64,000 nucleotides of DNA from Dipetalonema caudispina (GCA_013365325.1 JABVXV010000038.1:186001-250000); one strand, 5' to 3'. Shown: positions 26,263 to 39,185, counted from the stretch's first letter. Made by a program: numbers and translations. The notes: generated by a model from the sequence alone, not told the origin.

Positions 26263-27759
26263 CTAACTTTTGGTTGGAAGCGACGGTGCATACATCGGTT
26301 GTTGTGATGGAGCGCTTGGCTCAACTCCATAACCTTGTAGCTGTCCTGCTGGTATCGGTGACTGATCTGGACCGATACCCGAATATGGCGGTGGAGCTTC
26401 ATACATGTAAACATCACCAGCTAAACAACGAAAATTTGGAGAGTTAAATCAAGAATTGCCATTTATTAAAGAGGTTCCAAAACTTAAAAAATAGAAACAA
26501 AATATTCTCACCTATACCGAAGGAAGAATTATACTGATGATGACTTCAGCAATTTAATTCTATTACAAATTTTGGAATAAATTCTTCGCTATAAGGAAGG
26601 AAAAAAAAAAAGGAAATATTGTGACAACTTTTTATAAAGAGTTGACCTAAAGGACAATACCTGGTGGATGATTAGGGAAAGCATTTACTGGAGCCTGGAA
26701 ACCATTGTAATTTCCTCCTGGAGGTATATAATACGCTGGTGGTGCAGCAAAATAATTTCCAGGTGGAGGAGCGTAAGCTGGTGGTGCACCATATGGACGA
26801 AAGCGTTGTGCTGCAAATGATGAGCAATTATTTACCTGCTGCAAAAAGTTCGTTCTTTTTGTTATTGCAGAAAAAACAAAAAGTTATATCTTGCTTTTAA
26901 ACAACAAACAAACCCATATCCACAGCCTTTAATAATGCCATTCCAAAATCAATACATCCTCCCTTACTGAATGTTAATTTCCAAGTTACCTGTCCATTCC
27001 AATTACCTAAAATAAATTCGTCTCATCGTTGAGAATTATACCAATAAATCAAAAAAGAAAAAAAAAAAAAAGGAAAATAATATTTGTGGCAAAAAAAGGA
27101 AATGACTCCTACATCAAACTGTAGCCTGAAGAAAACTCTCGTCCATATCAAAATCATTTGGCTTCATCTAGCAAATATGATAATGGGGCTTAAAATTTGT
27201 GAAATACTCACCACCAGGTTGGGCTATAGCAATACCCTTCAAAAAATTGGCCCCAAAAACGGGTTGTTCAAGCTTCACATCCTTCATGCAATGGAATGGC
27301 ATCGAAAATGAACGCAGTGAATCATTTTTTCGATTAATGAAAATAACCTAAAACAATAGATTTAAATCATTAATATTTTAGCAATAATTAAAATGGCGAT
27401 AGTGAGAAAGGAATGGAAAAACGAAAGAAGTTAAAAAACGTACACGATGACTGGTTAGGTATAAATTCCCGGATTTATTTCCTCTGAAAATATTATCCGG
27501 TCCATTCTCAAAATGGCAATTCACTTCATCCGTATAAAGCAATATCCTTTAAATAATAAACAAATAATTATCAAATAAAACATGAATATAATGATCAAAT
27601 ACTCCAAAAATATTTCACCTCATCAAATTCATTTTTATATCATCAAAATGTTGAAACATTTACGGTAAAAAGCATAAGTAAAGATATTAAAACAAACATT
27701 TCTCCATTGTAAATCAATACTCCACGTCCATCGGGTGTCGATGATGTATTCACTGACAT
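26263..27759 (-). CDS. WBP2: WBP2-like protein: GRAM domain plus PPxY motifs
   Basis: Homologue of WW-domain-binding protein 2, a transcription coactivator adaptor that binds WW-domain proteins such as YAP and NEDD4 relatives. Exons: 27698-27759, 27444-27546, 27212-27347, 26914-27006, 26661-26810, 26263-26420, giving 233 aa. Residues about 10-125 are the GRAM/PH-like domain (GVLIYNGEMILLY, FRGNKSGNLYLTSHRVIFI, LRSFSMPFHCMKDVKLEQPV, FGANFLKGIAI, WKLTFSKGGCIDFG). The Pro/Tyr-rich tail holds three PPxY motifs: PPAY at about 141-144 and 155-158, and PPPY at 191-194. The acceptor for exon 5 is TTTGCAG at 26811-26817; a further upstream CAG would give a stop. The start follows TTTTTGCAG by 12 bases. 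The match in motif order and length is close. Confidence 0.94.
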
Positions 27760-28000
27760 TATTACTGATTACTGCAAAAAAAGAAAAGGATCAGTTCTAA
27801 TCATTTATTATTATAATTATAACATATTTACGAAATATCTAATAAGTGACAAGATAAATATTACAACTACATATGTCGTACATAATTCATACATATAAAA
27901 ATATATGCCAATAAGATGAAGGAAATATAATTTCAGAAATGACACTTTCGTTTTCTAATTTAGGAAAAATATTTGATAGATATAAAAATTTATAAGTTTT

Positions 28001-28027
28001 TAATAATAATAATAATAATAATAATAA
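28001..28027. repeat. (TAA)9 microsatellite
   Basis: Nine uninterrupted TAA units just upstream of the WBP2 start region. Confidence 0.9.
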
Positions 28028-29336
28028 CACATATTGTTGCTACATTTATTTTACATATTCATTCATTGACAACTATTTATTCCGAATATTTCCACATTAA
28101 ACTTCAGTGAATACATTTAGATAACTGAAGTGATGTGAGATTCGGCAAAGAAATCGATTGAAAGCAGAATACTAATTTATTCAATTACTTTTAATATAAT
28201 GCAGAAAGACTATTTATAGATTCATTTAACCATGATAATTATTTTCTTTTTTTTTTTTTTTTTTTTTTCCAAAAAAAATAAATTAGATGAATTTGGTAAT
28301 ATTTGGCTAGCGCATTCTGTTAATCAAATTATGCCCACGTTTAAAGTGGAAAATTTCGGAGTAAAATTAATCATCGACAATTTACACAATTGACGATTAA
28401 AACAGCTAGGAAAAGTATTATTCCCTGAGTGTTAGGTAAAATCAGAAAGAATTATTCAGTCATGATTTCATGCACAATTTTGATTATCATAAAAGCAAAG
28501 ATAGAAAATAAGTATAAAACAAACAAGCTAATATTTACAATATTAATTAGTTTCAAAGTCAAAATTTTTGATGATTATTTTAAATCGAAAAAAGCTACTA
28601 CTTCCGGATAATTAATCAATTATATTTAATTAAGAATCGAAATCCTACTATGACTAAAAACATGCAACATCCTTATTTTTCTATTTTCATTTTTTCTTTA
28701 ACACTATTCAATAATATAAATTTATCTTTTCTAGTATACTTTCAATAAATTATTAAGAATAAATAAACATATATCATATAACAAATCTTCACATAAGATA
28801 TGTTCAACTATTTGTTATACCTTTCTTACAATCAGGAGAGAGAGAGGGGAAAAAAAAAAAAAAAAAAAAGAAAAAGACTAAAAGTTTGAATTAAAACAAC
28901 AAAATATTTATACAATAACAAAATTTAACTAACATTTAACATTTAATCGAGATTGGGAACAACCTTATCCTATCAATGACAATTCAAAAATGAATGAAAT
29001 AATCATAAATCATTGATATTTCTATTATATTATTCATTGTGATAACAAACGGTAATTTATTTATATTTACATTTATAAATATCATTATTAAACATTTAAC
29101 ATTCAATCATTATCTCCTCAAATATTTTTCTCAATCATTTCAATAGTTAGTTATCTTTTTTATTTTTTCTAACATTCTCTACTTCTTTTTTTTTAATTGT
29201 TATTTTTACATTATAATATTTATTCACTATTTACATTATCATACTATCATACCTCTCTCCACTAATTGTATCATTTGTCCATTTACAAAAAAAATGTTGA
29301 CCAAAGATCAATCACATGTTCTCTCATTCCTTTTCT

Positions 29337-29381
29337 TTTTTTTTTTTTTTTCTCTCTCTCTCACTCTCTCTCTCTCTCTCT
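29337..29381. repeat. T run followed by CT microsatellite
   Basis: A poly-T tract runs into about fifteen CT units with one interruption (TCAC). Confidence 0.9.
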
Positions 29382-31505
29382 TTTCATATACAATAATATG
29401 CGGATATAGGCAATTGTAGGCAGGAAAGAACAAATGATAAAATGTTTACCCAAATGTTTGGTGTACCACTTATGGAATATTCCGATAGTTCTTTATGATT
29501 ACGCAGTTTTTTTTTTTTCTTTTTTTTTTTCTTTTTTTCTTCTTTTTTTTTTTTGACTTATTTTATTGGGAATCCTAAAAACTACAAGATTTAACATCAT
29601 GAAGATAAAATAAAAAAGAAAAAAATACACTTATGAAATGTTGCTGTTTAATTTAGCAAAATTACAAGATAATCTATTCTATGGAAATCCTATTCTAAAT
29701 ATCCAACATTTTTTTTTTCTTTTTTTTTCTCTTTTTTTTTTTTGCCACGTGTAGTATGAGAATTATACGACAATAACATAAAAAAAAAAAGGAAAAAGGA
29801 GATGAATGCGGAATGAATAGTAAAATATCCAATAGCTAAAACTAATGAAAAGTTTGGAATTGTTCACAATTTACACAATTAATGCTGCATCATTATACTT
29901 TTTCATGTATGGTAAACGATTAATTAATTGGTTAAGAATATATAAATTTGCGAAAAGTTATACATCTTAAAGATACGTTATGCAAATTACACAACAAATG
30001 TAGTAATGAATGATTGGGCGGTCGTTGAAATCTCGCTGGATGATAACGATGCTGTCACCGACCGTATCAGCTTGGCATCGCAATGAAAACTACAACTATA
30101 CCCCATTGCTTCCCCTCTTGTTAGTGGTAAGTAACTTCACGATATGTTTATCGTTATGTTGAGTTAGCACTGATAAGAGCTTATCAAAGCAAAGCTTGAA
30201 GGATAAAAGAATGAGTGATGTATAGCAATAAGTTTCATAAAAGTGATAAACTTTCCAAAATTTAAGGTATATTTTCGAAAAGTAACAGACTCTAAAATGG
30301 ATACGATGACTTTTAGATCACTGTGTGTGTATATATACTACATTTTGATATAGCCAGATTTCATTTTTCATCGACAAATTAGAGGTTTATTTGTCATTTT
30401 CCCATATTTTATTTAGTATTATTCTGTGAAAAAATGTATACAAATAGTTAGTTATTTTACATCATTAAATATTTTGAACTCAGTAACATCGAAATTACTC
30501 GAAAGTCCTGATGATAAGTACTGATAGAGCGAATGAGAGTGGATAGGAGAAAAGTGAACATGAAAGTCCAATCATGATGATTGGGAAGATCGCAGTAAAA
30601 TCATCTGAGGAGAAGGCGTGAGAGTTCAAAGGAAAGCTATGAAGAAGGTATTAGTTTGCGTGAACGAATAAGAAGAGAGTGTAGGATAAAATGGTAGAGA
30701 AATAAAGCGATGTAGTTTTAAGATATAAAGCGAAAATTTTGAAGGATCAGGGACCCAAAAAGATTAGGTTTAATCCATTTGATAATTTTGTTGAAAGAAG
30801 CTATGGAATAAAGGAATGTCAGGTTACCAGTAGGAGGCTCGAAGCTGAGCTTTTCGACAACTTCCACATTGAGTATATTTTGACGATCACATAGATCTCG
30901 TGAAGAAACTGAACTGGGGAAATTTTTGGAAGATTTAAATTATGGTAGCTTACAGACTTGAGAAGTTTTCTGGAATATTTATTTCAGGATTGTTGGTTCT
31001 CCACGAGTTCTTTCTTTTTTTCTACACCAAGAATGAGATATCAAAAATTCTGCTGTCTTTTCCCAATCAATTACTATTTAGATGAAAAAGAGATTTCAAA
31101 TTTTATGAAAAATTAGTTATCAATAACGACAGTTTATTTTTTTATGTATGTTTGTGTGTGTTTGAAAGGAATTTTTTATTAAATTTTACCACAAATTCTT
31201 GGCTACAATACGGGGCCATAAAATATTTCGCCTACGTACTGCTTCTCACTTTTAGTCCAACAGTCAATTATAGATTAAGCCAAGAAATGATTTATACTAT
31301 TAAACCTTAAGTAATTATTCCTTGACGGTGTTCAATCTCTTGAAATTATCATTACTAAATGCATCATCGTTTTCACGATCCATTGATTGCTTAGTATCTT
31401 ATTCAGTAAATTTCGTAACTCGAGTGTAGTATTTTTCAATAAACAAATGGATGAGAAGCAATCATTCAGAGTAGGAAAGAAGAAAAGAGAAGGGACAGAG
31501 AAGAG

Positions 31506-31563
31506 GAGGAGTAAAATCCGTCTATGTAACTGTCGAGGAGTAAAATCCATCTATGTAACTGTC
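31506..31563. repeat. 29-base tandem duplication upstream of PRPSAP
   Basis: Two adjacent copies (31506-31534 and 31535-31563) differ at a single base (CCGTC versus CCATC). They lie about 220 bases before the PRPSAP start codon. Confidence 0.9.
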
Positions 31564-31784
31564 ATTTGCTACTTTCCGTGCTTTACGTCAGAAATTTCGG
31601 ACAAGGTTTTGAAAGTATCATTTGCTGAATTCTAAATCGTTACAACATGATCAGTGAGTGAATGGGGTAATATTCTTTTTTTTTATTTTGCTTTCCCCAA
31701 TTTTAATATGATACGTCGAAAATGATTGTGAATTTTCCAACCGATACTTTTAAATCATATTCATTTTCTCCAGATTTGTGAAGA

Positions 31785-34700
31785 ATGTCGGCTCGATATT
31801 TTACTGACCAAAGTAGTGGCATGGTACTGTTAGCCGGGAATTCTCATCTAGAATTAGCACGACTAGTTTCAGAGTAAGTTATTGTGAATTTTTCTTTTTT
31901 TTTTTTATGAAGATCGCATTGATTTAATTGGCGAATAAGAAATAGTTTTATAGACGCTTGGGAATCAAGCTTGGAGAGGCGGTTGTTTATAATAGAACAA
32001 ATCGTGAAACTTCAGTTGAAATCAAGCAAAGTGTTCGCGGAAAACATGTGTTCATTCTTCAATCTGGTTCAAAGTAAGTTAATAATTCGCTTACTTTCAT
32101 GGGGTTAAACTAGAATATTTCCTTCTTCTATAGCAAAATGGAGGTACATATCTGATTGGAGTCATAGGAAAATAACTAGCGGTGCAACACGTGACTCGAC
32201 AAGGACGTCAATGTATAATGATAATAACTGTAAACTAGACTGTTTTAGATCTTTGAAGCCTTGGAGCTATTCCGTTTAATTCATTCTTTACTTAAGCTGT
32301 TGGCAGTTATCTTTTTTTGGCCAACTAATTGATGAAATTTTAGAGACGTGAATAATAATATCATGGAATTGATGATATTAATATATGCATGTAAAACTTC
32401 GATGGCAAAAACGATAACAGTAGTGATGCCATATTTACCTTATAGCAAGCAGTGTCGAATGTTACGCCGATCATCCATACCTATGAAACTTATAGCCGAT
32501 ATGATGTGTAATTCCGGTAATTTCATTTATTTTTTCATCTGAGAAAATGCTTCGTTCATACTTTATGGATACCACTAACCTTTGGTTAATATATGAAATA
32601 CATATGTTAAAAATACTTGTTTAGTTATGGGAAAAAGAGATTGCAGGAGCGACACGAATAGTTTCTCTCGATCTGTACAGGAAGGAAATCCAAGGGTTCT
32701 TTTCAGTGCCCGTTGATAACCTGCGTGCTTCACCTTTTTTATTGCAATACATAAAAGAAAATGTTCGGTTTGATATTTTTTTGTAGAGCTTTTTCTCCCT
32801 CTTGTGAAGTGATTATTTACTCCTAGCACAACTTCATATTGCTAAATTTATACGCTATCTCATCACTCTGTTTCTCAAAATCAAAAAATTTAGATACCGG
32901 ACTATAAAAATGCTGTGATAGTTGCAAAGAATCCTGGTGTCATGAATAAAGCAACATCCTACGCGGATCGACTAAGATTAGGTAACTACTCTTATTTCAG
33001 TAGATTAGGAATTTAAAGCAAAAGTTGTATAGACTATTAGTGAGATGAAACAATCCACTGATAAGGTTGAGAGTCTGCAAACTCTAGACGATGCGGTCAT
33101 TGTCAACCACATAGATAGCTTGTACATCTAATCCATCCAAGCTATTTAGCTACGTTATGTGGTAAATAGTTTGCAATTAATATGTGTGACTTTCTGTTGG
33201 AATTATTTCAGTAGTTTGGCGTTTCTCAAACTTTGCTAGCAGTTGCTTAATTCACTTTTTAGAACGAAATACTAGGAAGAAAAATTTTGAACTTTTTGCA
33301 AATTGATTGTAAGATGCATTTTATGTCTTGCTTTTAGCAGTTAAATTTGATTATTTCTAAATAGATAACCGCAAAACTGATTTTGATTTTAAGATTTGAA
33401 ATTTCACACTACTTTTTCACGACTTAAAAAACTTTAGAAAGTTCAAACCTAAATGAATTAACAAAAGATGTTCATAAAGCTGAAGTGTCTCGCTATGCGC
33501 TTTTTTTTCTGCTTTGATATCCCCTTCTTTCCCTACTCTAATAACATACATACGTTATTATGCTGATGAACTCAAGTCAAAAAGTTAACGCATATTTCAA
33601 TATTCTCAAATATTAACGATGGAGATATTTTCCCTAATTTCGTCTACAGAAGCAACAGGTTTGTATCATTGTTGTGTAGTGGAATAAAACAAACTGATAA
33701 AAATTTGCCTTGTCATAATAGACTTATAGAGACGCGACTGATTTAGGCGCTATCTGAAACGTTTTGTTAATCCTTTGTTCAAACTAGAACCAAAGCAATA
33801 ATTTATCATAAACGTTATCACTAATGGAGGTTGTCAGATTTACATATCAAATTAAAGTCTTATAACTAACATTGACGAAAGACAACTGTTGTAATTTTAT
33901 CACCGACAGAGATTACCCATCTCAAAACTGGACAGCTGAAGTTTGAAAAATTTTGAAGATCAAGCTTTGGAGATTTAGGCTGGTTCATGATCATATTAAA
34001 GTTATTCGTGGTTAGTGGCAGGGCATGTACTGGTTATTATTTACTTAAGGCCTATCACTATTCAGAATAATTAGAAATAGATGTAGTGCAATATTATTAC
34101 CGAAATTTCCGAAAAAGTGCAGACAATTGAAGTGGTTGAGATTGTTATGGTTTCCTTCATTGCACCAAAGCTATGTTGTGCCATTTAACAAAGCTTGCTT
34201 TAACAATTTGTGTCTGTATTTTTTGATTTTGCATGATGAGTATGTGTTATTCTCACAGTTTCTTACCTTTTGAGAAGTTTCCTTTGGAAGATTATTTTCA
34301 ACACGTGACTACTGATTTTATCTGTCATGAAAATGATCTTTAACTATTAACTATTAGCTATTGGAGCTAGCTCATCACCTCTGGAACTTCCCATTATTAT
34401 CTGAAATAATGTGTGTTGTGTCTTTACTTTATTTTATTGATTTATATGGGACAACATTTCAAAAAAGCACATCACTGAAATCACTTATTTTCGGAAACCA
34501 ATACATATCACTTGAGGTTTTAAAAATTTTCACCTACACTTTTTTGTCACTTTCAAAAATTTGCTGACAAAGGGATTAAGAGATCTGCTGCTTGCCTTGA
34601 GAAACTTGGGTCTTTTTTTCAATTTCAAGTAAAATTTCAGGTGTTGCAGTTATACATGGTGAACATAAAGATGTTGAAGAAAGTGGTTTAGAAGATGGTC

Positions 34701-36147
34701 GACAAAGTCCTCCGCTGGATGATAAGCCAAATGAAAATCTTACCACCTTCGAGCTGTTTCCAGGTAGCTCTTCTTTGTTACGAGATATTAAATTAAGTTT
34801 TCCAAGCTAAGAATCATTTAAATGTTTTCGCCGTTTAGCATTAAACCTTGTAATTAAAAATCACGATTTGCGAATACTTGTTTCGAATTAGTCTTAAAGG
34901 ATTAGCGAAGTAAAGAATTTGCCTTATGAGCTGGAATTCGTAAAGAGACATGTTAAGTCACATCTGTACTGAAATCGGTGTCGCACATTTTAATTTTTAT
35001 AAAATTTCTTGCAAATAAAGCTAAATTTACCATTTAAAATATTTTTTGCCACTGAAGTATAAGTTTTGCAGCTCCTTCGTGGCTCTGCTTTTGTTTTAAA
35101 CTTTAGTCGAGATCCAGCTCATCGTGATATATTTTTAGCTCAGGTTGCGAAAGAAAAACCTCCGTTAACAGTTGTTGGTGATGTAGGTGGACGTATAGCG
35201 ATTATGGTGGTAAGTGTTCATCAATCTGAATATCTCTTCTTTCACTGTAAGTCATAATCGTTGAATCGTAAAACGACTTCAGTTATAGTGAAAAATGAAA
35301 TGTGAATGTTTTCCATCAAACGTTTATGTTCATTTACAGGATGATATAATTGATGATGCGCAGTCTTTCGTTGCTGTTGCTCAAGTGTTGAAAAATCGTG
35401 GTGCTTATAAAATTTATGTTATAGCGACACATGGGTTATTATCAGCAGATGCTCCTGATCTTCTTGAATCTTCACCTATTACAGAGGTAAATTATGCTAC
35501 TGAACTTGTAGTTTCCGTTGTTCATTTGTCACATTACTAATGTAAAATTATCCTGATATTGAATTTAGAATAAAATTAAATGGTTCCATATCTTTTTCCC
35601 AGAATCCCATGAAATAGAAAACATCCGTAATATCTTTATTGGTCTTATAATAATCCTTAGATTATGGTAGCAGGATTAATTTGAACGCTGGACAGTAGTC
35701 GAATGCATGGATGACTTAGCTAAGATATTGTGCAGGTCTTAAAACGGTATTAGCTTATTAGTAGTGGTAAGAAAAAAACAATGTTGATGGACGATGATTA
35801 AGAAGGCCAATTTGCTTAATGGTGCATCTATGGTATTTGGCAAATTGTAACAATTTAAAGCAACCTAATGACTGTTCTATATAAAGATGACGTACAAAAT
35901 ATGGAAGCGTAATCCTGTTGCTTGTCGTTTGTTCATTTAATTTATTTGCTACATTTCATCATTGAGTTTTCCGTGTAATACAATGCAGGTGATTGTGACA
36001 AACACAGTACCTCATGAGGTGCAGAAGTTGCGCTGTCATAAAATTAAAACAGTTGACATATCATCGTTGTTATGTGAAGCAATCAGGCGAATCTATCACA
36101 ACGAGTCGATGGGACAAATGTTCCGAGGTGTAACAATTGGTGATTGA
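31785..36147 (+). CDS. PRPSAP: Phosphoribosyl-pyrophosphate synthetase-associated protein (PAP)
   Basis: Regulatory, catalytically inactive relative of PRPP synthetase, thought to dampen the synthetase complex in nucleotide synthesis. Exons: 31785-31873, 31954-32073, 32344-32516, 32647-32762, 32894-32981, 34641-34763, 35139-35209, 35340-35486, 35989-36147, giving 361 aa (human PRPSAP1 is 356). Family blocks: [114 protein letters not shown]. The segment [16 protein letters not shown] in exon 6 is the non-homologous insert that separates PAPs from true synthetases. DLY replaces the usual DLH. The exon 5/6 intron is 1.7 kb. TTTTCTCCAG ends 11 bases before the ATG. Poly(A) signal at 36792-36797. 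Confidence 0.95.
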
Positions 36148-37329
36148 CGATTTACGTAACGATTCGAGTAAGATTTTCTGTAACTAGTAGTTCTGTGTTA
36201 GCATTCTTTGTTTCTCAGGCTAATATCGTAGTCTTTTCAAAAAAGCTTTTTTTGTTTCATACTATTTCTGTATGAATTTTTATAAAAGTTGGTCGTCTAA
36301 CGATAATTCCAGTAGTACTTCGTGTGCCAGTGTGTTTGTAATCATTCCTTTATTTAATACTGCTCATATCTGCCTGTGATGGTATCAGTGTATAATTGTA
36401 ATATTCAGAAGAACATATGAAGGATCGTTAGCACATGAAGAATGAACCTCATTTTTCATTAGTCCCAAATTCGGTAAATTTGGAATTCAATTAATTTTAG
36501 TTGAATGGTTTCTACTTCTTTGGTAGTTTCGTCAACGTCAGTTTAGAAATAAAAAATTATGCATCGCGATTCCTTTGATGATTTTGAGACGTGGCTGTAC
36601 TAATTTTGCTTCCAGTTCATTCTACTCATTCATAAAACCAAACCAGATTTTTTTTTGTTCGCACCTTTATAACTGATTTATAACTGATTTGTTCGCACCT
36701 TTATAACTGATTTGTTCGCACCTTTATAACTGATTTATAACTGATTTGTTCGCACCTTTATAACCTTTATATCAGTATTTTATTTGATACCAATAAATCA
36801 TGTTTGTATTTCTAAATTAATTCATTTATTTTTGGAAGAGTTTGTTGTAATTCATCCACCCTTACAGGGAAACTTTATCATAATTGCTACATATTAACAC
36901 CTGGGGAAAAAGCTGTTCGTACCGATAATATTTATTTTCGTACCTTTAGTTTTCTAATCTTAGACAGGTATTTGAAACGAGTTATTTAGCTTTTGAGGAT
37001 ATCAGGTTCTTATACAATTTCGTGTATAATTCATTAACGAGATGGTTTGGTGGCTACATGGATACTTTTATTATCTCATGAAAATTAGCAATTTTAACTT
37101 AAAAGTAATAATATCTTGTTTTATGTGGTAGTGATACGAAAAATAGATCCTTCCAGATTTTCGATCCCAGAGTTTCCTTTTTGATTGTTCGGACTTTTGG
37201 AATTATTAGTTTACAGATCATTTTTCTGGACTGTTGTCTGCGAACATCTATTACCCAACAACCTGTCCACTCGATATCAAATTCATCCATGTTTCTTGCT
37301 TTATTATACCCTATTATCCTATACATTAG
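36148..37329. other. Convergent 3' region of PRPSAP and the LAPTM4-like gene
   Basis: This stretch holds both 3' ends: AATAAA on the plus strand at 36792-36797 for PRPSAP and AATAAA on the minus strand at 37067-37072 for the membrane-protein gene. A tandem repeat (36657-36764) falls within the presumed PRPSAP 3' untranslated region. Open frames at 37099-37378 on both strands lack features. Confidence 0.55.
36657..36764. repeat. Tandem repeat with alternating 34/23-base units
   Basis: Four head-to-tail units beginning GTTCGCACCTTTATAACTGA: 36657-36690 (34 bases), 36691-36713 (23), 36714-36747 (34), 36748-36764 (partial, 17). The long units differ from the short one by a doubled ATAACTGATTT. 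So there is a repeat inside a repeat, in the PRPSAP 3' region just before its poly(A) signal. Confidence 0.95.
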
Positions 37330-39185
37330 TTATCGGAAGATGAGTGTTCGCATCGGTGTACTGTACGCGAGACAATAATGCATATATCGGCATCGTTCCT
37401 TCAAGTAACGATAGCAATTGTGAATGATTATTACATACCAGCACTGAAAATTTTTAAATTTCAATAATTGTTTAATAAATCGGATTTCAATAATTAATAA
37501 AAATAATTGTTTAAGTCATTTACGGAATAGCTAAAACTCATTACTAGTATTTTTACTTTGTAAATTCTTTTCTGACAGTGAAATTCATAAATTTTCATCT
37601 CGTATTTAGAAACTGATGGAAAATTTTAGTTTCAGATAATGTTTTATAGAAATTACCCATTTTTAATCAATTTTTCACCTTTTCTGTTTTCTTTAAAAAA
37701 TTATCATCAAGTAATGATTGTTGCATTTACTCACCTGTAATATAAGACAAATAAGGTAAAGGATGAAAACAGTGATGAATCTTGCGGTAGTTGGAGCATC
37801 TAATGCAACAGTGGAAGTACCGGGATATTCCTTAAATGGTGCCGCATTCATCAATCGATAAAATATCGTTGTATTAGTGGAAAATGCAATGATACCACAT
37901 GTTAAGCCAAGTGCAAGTATTAACACTACAATTATCTAAAAAAAGAAAAAAAAAACTTTCAATCACAACAAAATGATACGATTTATGGCATATTACATCA
38001 TTGTTTCAATGAATGATTTAAATCCTTTAAATCTGTAAATTCCATTGCTAACTCCAGTTTTTGAATTTTAATTTCTAATATAATTTTCCAAAGTAAAAAG
38101 GGACCTGCCTGTATGATAAGATGAGGTATCAGAAATGCAGCAATGTTGCGGATTAGTCCAACAAAAAGTAAAAGGACTGCCAAAAAACTAAGACCGATGC
38201 CTATCATGTATACGGGAAACGATTGCATCACAAAACTATCGCATGTACCTGTAATTAACATATTCGTTACAAATAGTAAGGATAAATTTGAAATGAAAAT
38301 TTGAAACTAATTCAAGTAAAAGCATTTTACCTGTAATTTTTTCATATGCAGTATCTTGCTCCGCAATTATCAGCAGCGAGTTAATGAGAAATAATATCAG
38401 CATTAAAAGTTCTGTACCTGAAAATAAATACTTCGACAAGTTTGCAAGGTTTAAATTGTCACATATTCAAAGTGTGATATATGAAATGAGTTGATCCAAT
38501 GTTGTACCCATTTTTGGCCAGATAAACTTAACCACGTTTTTCCTTTTGAAACCATTATGAATTTCTTCTACTTGAAACCATTTTTTTATTTCATTTTTTT
38601 AACGTTAAATATGTAATAACGCCATATTACAACAACATATAGGCTCGAAATGCGAAATATATGAAATGAAAAAGTAAAAGGTCAGAGGCAGCATTTAGCT
38701 TCGCTACATAATTTTGAAGTTTATGAAAATAAAACCGGTTGCAACTTTGAAGAAATAAGGTCTACAGTAATACTTCCTGATTATTAGAATATTAATTCCG
38801 GAAGAAATGAATCAATTACGCAATAAATTTATCTTAAGTTCATTGCATTTGCTACTTGACGGATTTTTCTTTTTCAACTACTAATTATTCATATTTCAAT
38901 TATTTCGAATTTATTTCTATTTAGTATTTTCCATTATTTCGTCAAATTCAATTGTTATCATGAATTATTCTTATGATAATTTCTATACTTCGTAATTTGA
39001 ACAGAAAAAAAAAAAAAATTACCGGCAACGATAAGAGCACCAGTTTTTATATGGAAGCAATTACAAAGACAACGGTAGTTTTCGCAGGATTCATTGAACT
39101 GTATCGATTTTGATATCATATCAGTTACGGGACCATTAACCTTTTGATCATCAGCAAGTAATGCATGCATAATTCGTCCATTCAT
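37330..39185 (-). CDS. LAPTM4-like four-pass membrane protein
   Basis: Exons: 39023-39185, 38331-38417, 38109-38248, 37735-37935, 37330-37443, giving 234 aa. After a polar N-terminus comes YRCLCNCFHIKTGALIVAG, like the CC...HVRTGTIILG entry of lysosomal LAPTM4 proteins. There are four hydrophobic segments: LLMLILFLINSLLIIA, MIGIGLSFLAVLLLFVGLI through FLIPHLIIQ, IIVVLILALGLTCGIIAF, and FITVFILYLICLILQ running into CWYVIII. The tail NCYRYLKER matches the family's NCYKYI block. A luminal loop (FKEYPGTSTVALDAP) also aligns with the family. The probable place is endosome or lysosome membrane. The third intron appears to use a GC donor (CAG|GCAGGT at 38109/38108). The start follows TTTAACAG by 5 bases. 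The family call is good; the exact paralogue is unclear. Confidence 0.85.

Larger units (their letters stand above)
27760..31784. promoter_or_regulatory. Head-to-head upstream region of WBP2 and PRPSAP (4 kb), low complexity
   Basis: The two genes are transcribed away from each other from the ends of this stretch. It is dominated by A/T runs, a (TAA)9 run (28001-28027), a CT run (29351-29381), long T/C tracts (29505-29555, 29709-29742), and purine-rich sequence at about 30540-30780. A short, more GC-rich and CpG-containing island lies at 30010-30090. The exact 29-base duplication at 31506-31563 is close to the PRPSAP start. No protein gene or tRNA could be supported. Confidence 0.45.

Noticed and set aside
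26811..26840. Earlier acceptor for WBP2 exon 5 (CTTTTTGCAG)
   Set aside because: Joining there in the required phase gives a stop after a few codons; the TTTGCAG acceptor at 26811-26817 reads through.
32575..32829. Minus-strand open frame of 84 codons
   Set aside because: It is antisense to PRPSAP exon 4, which encodes the conserved [14 protein letters not shown] block.
35066..35138. Longer exon 7 for PRPSAP starting after TTTTGCAG at 35070
   Set aside because: It is out of phase with exon 6. The TTTTTAG acceptor at 35138 fits the phase and the family length.
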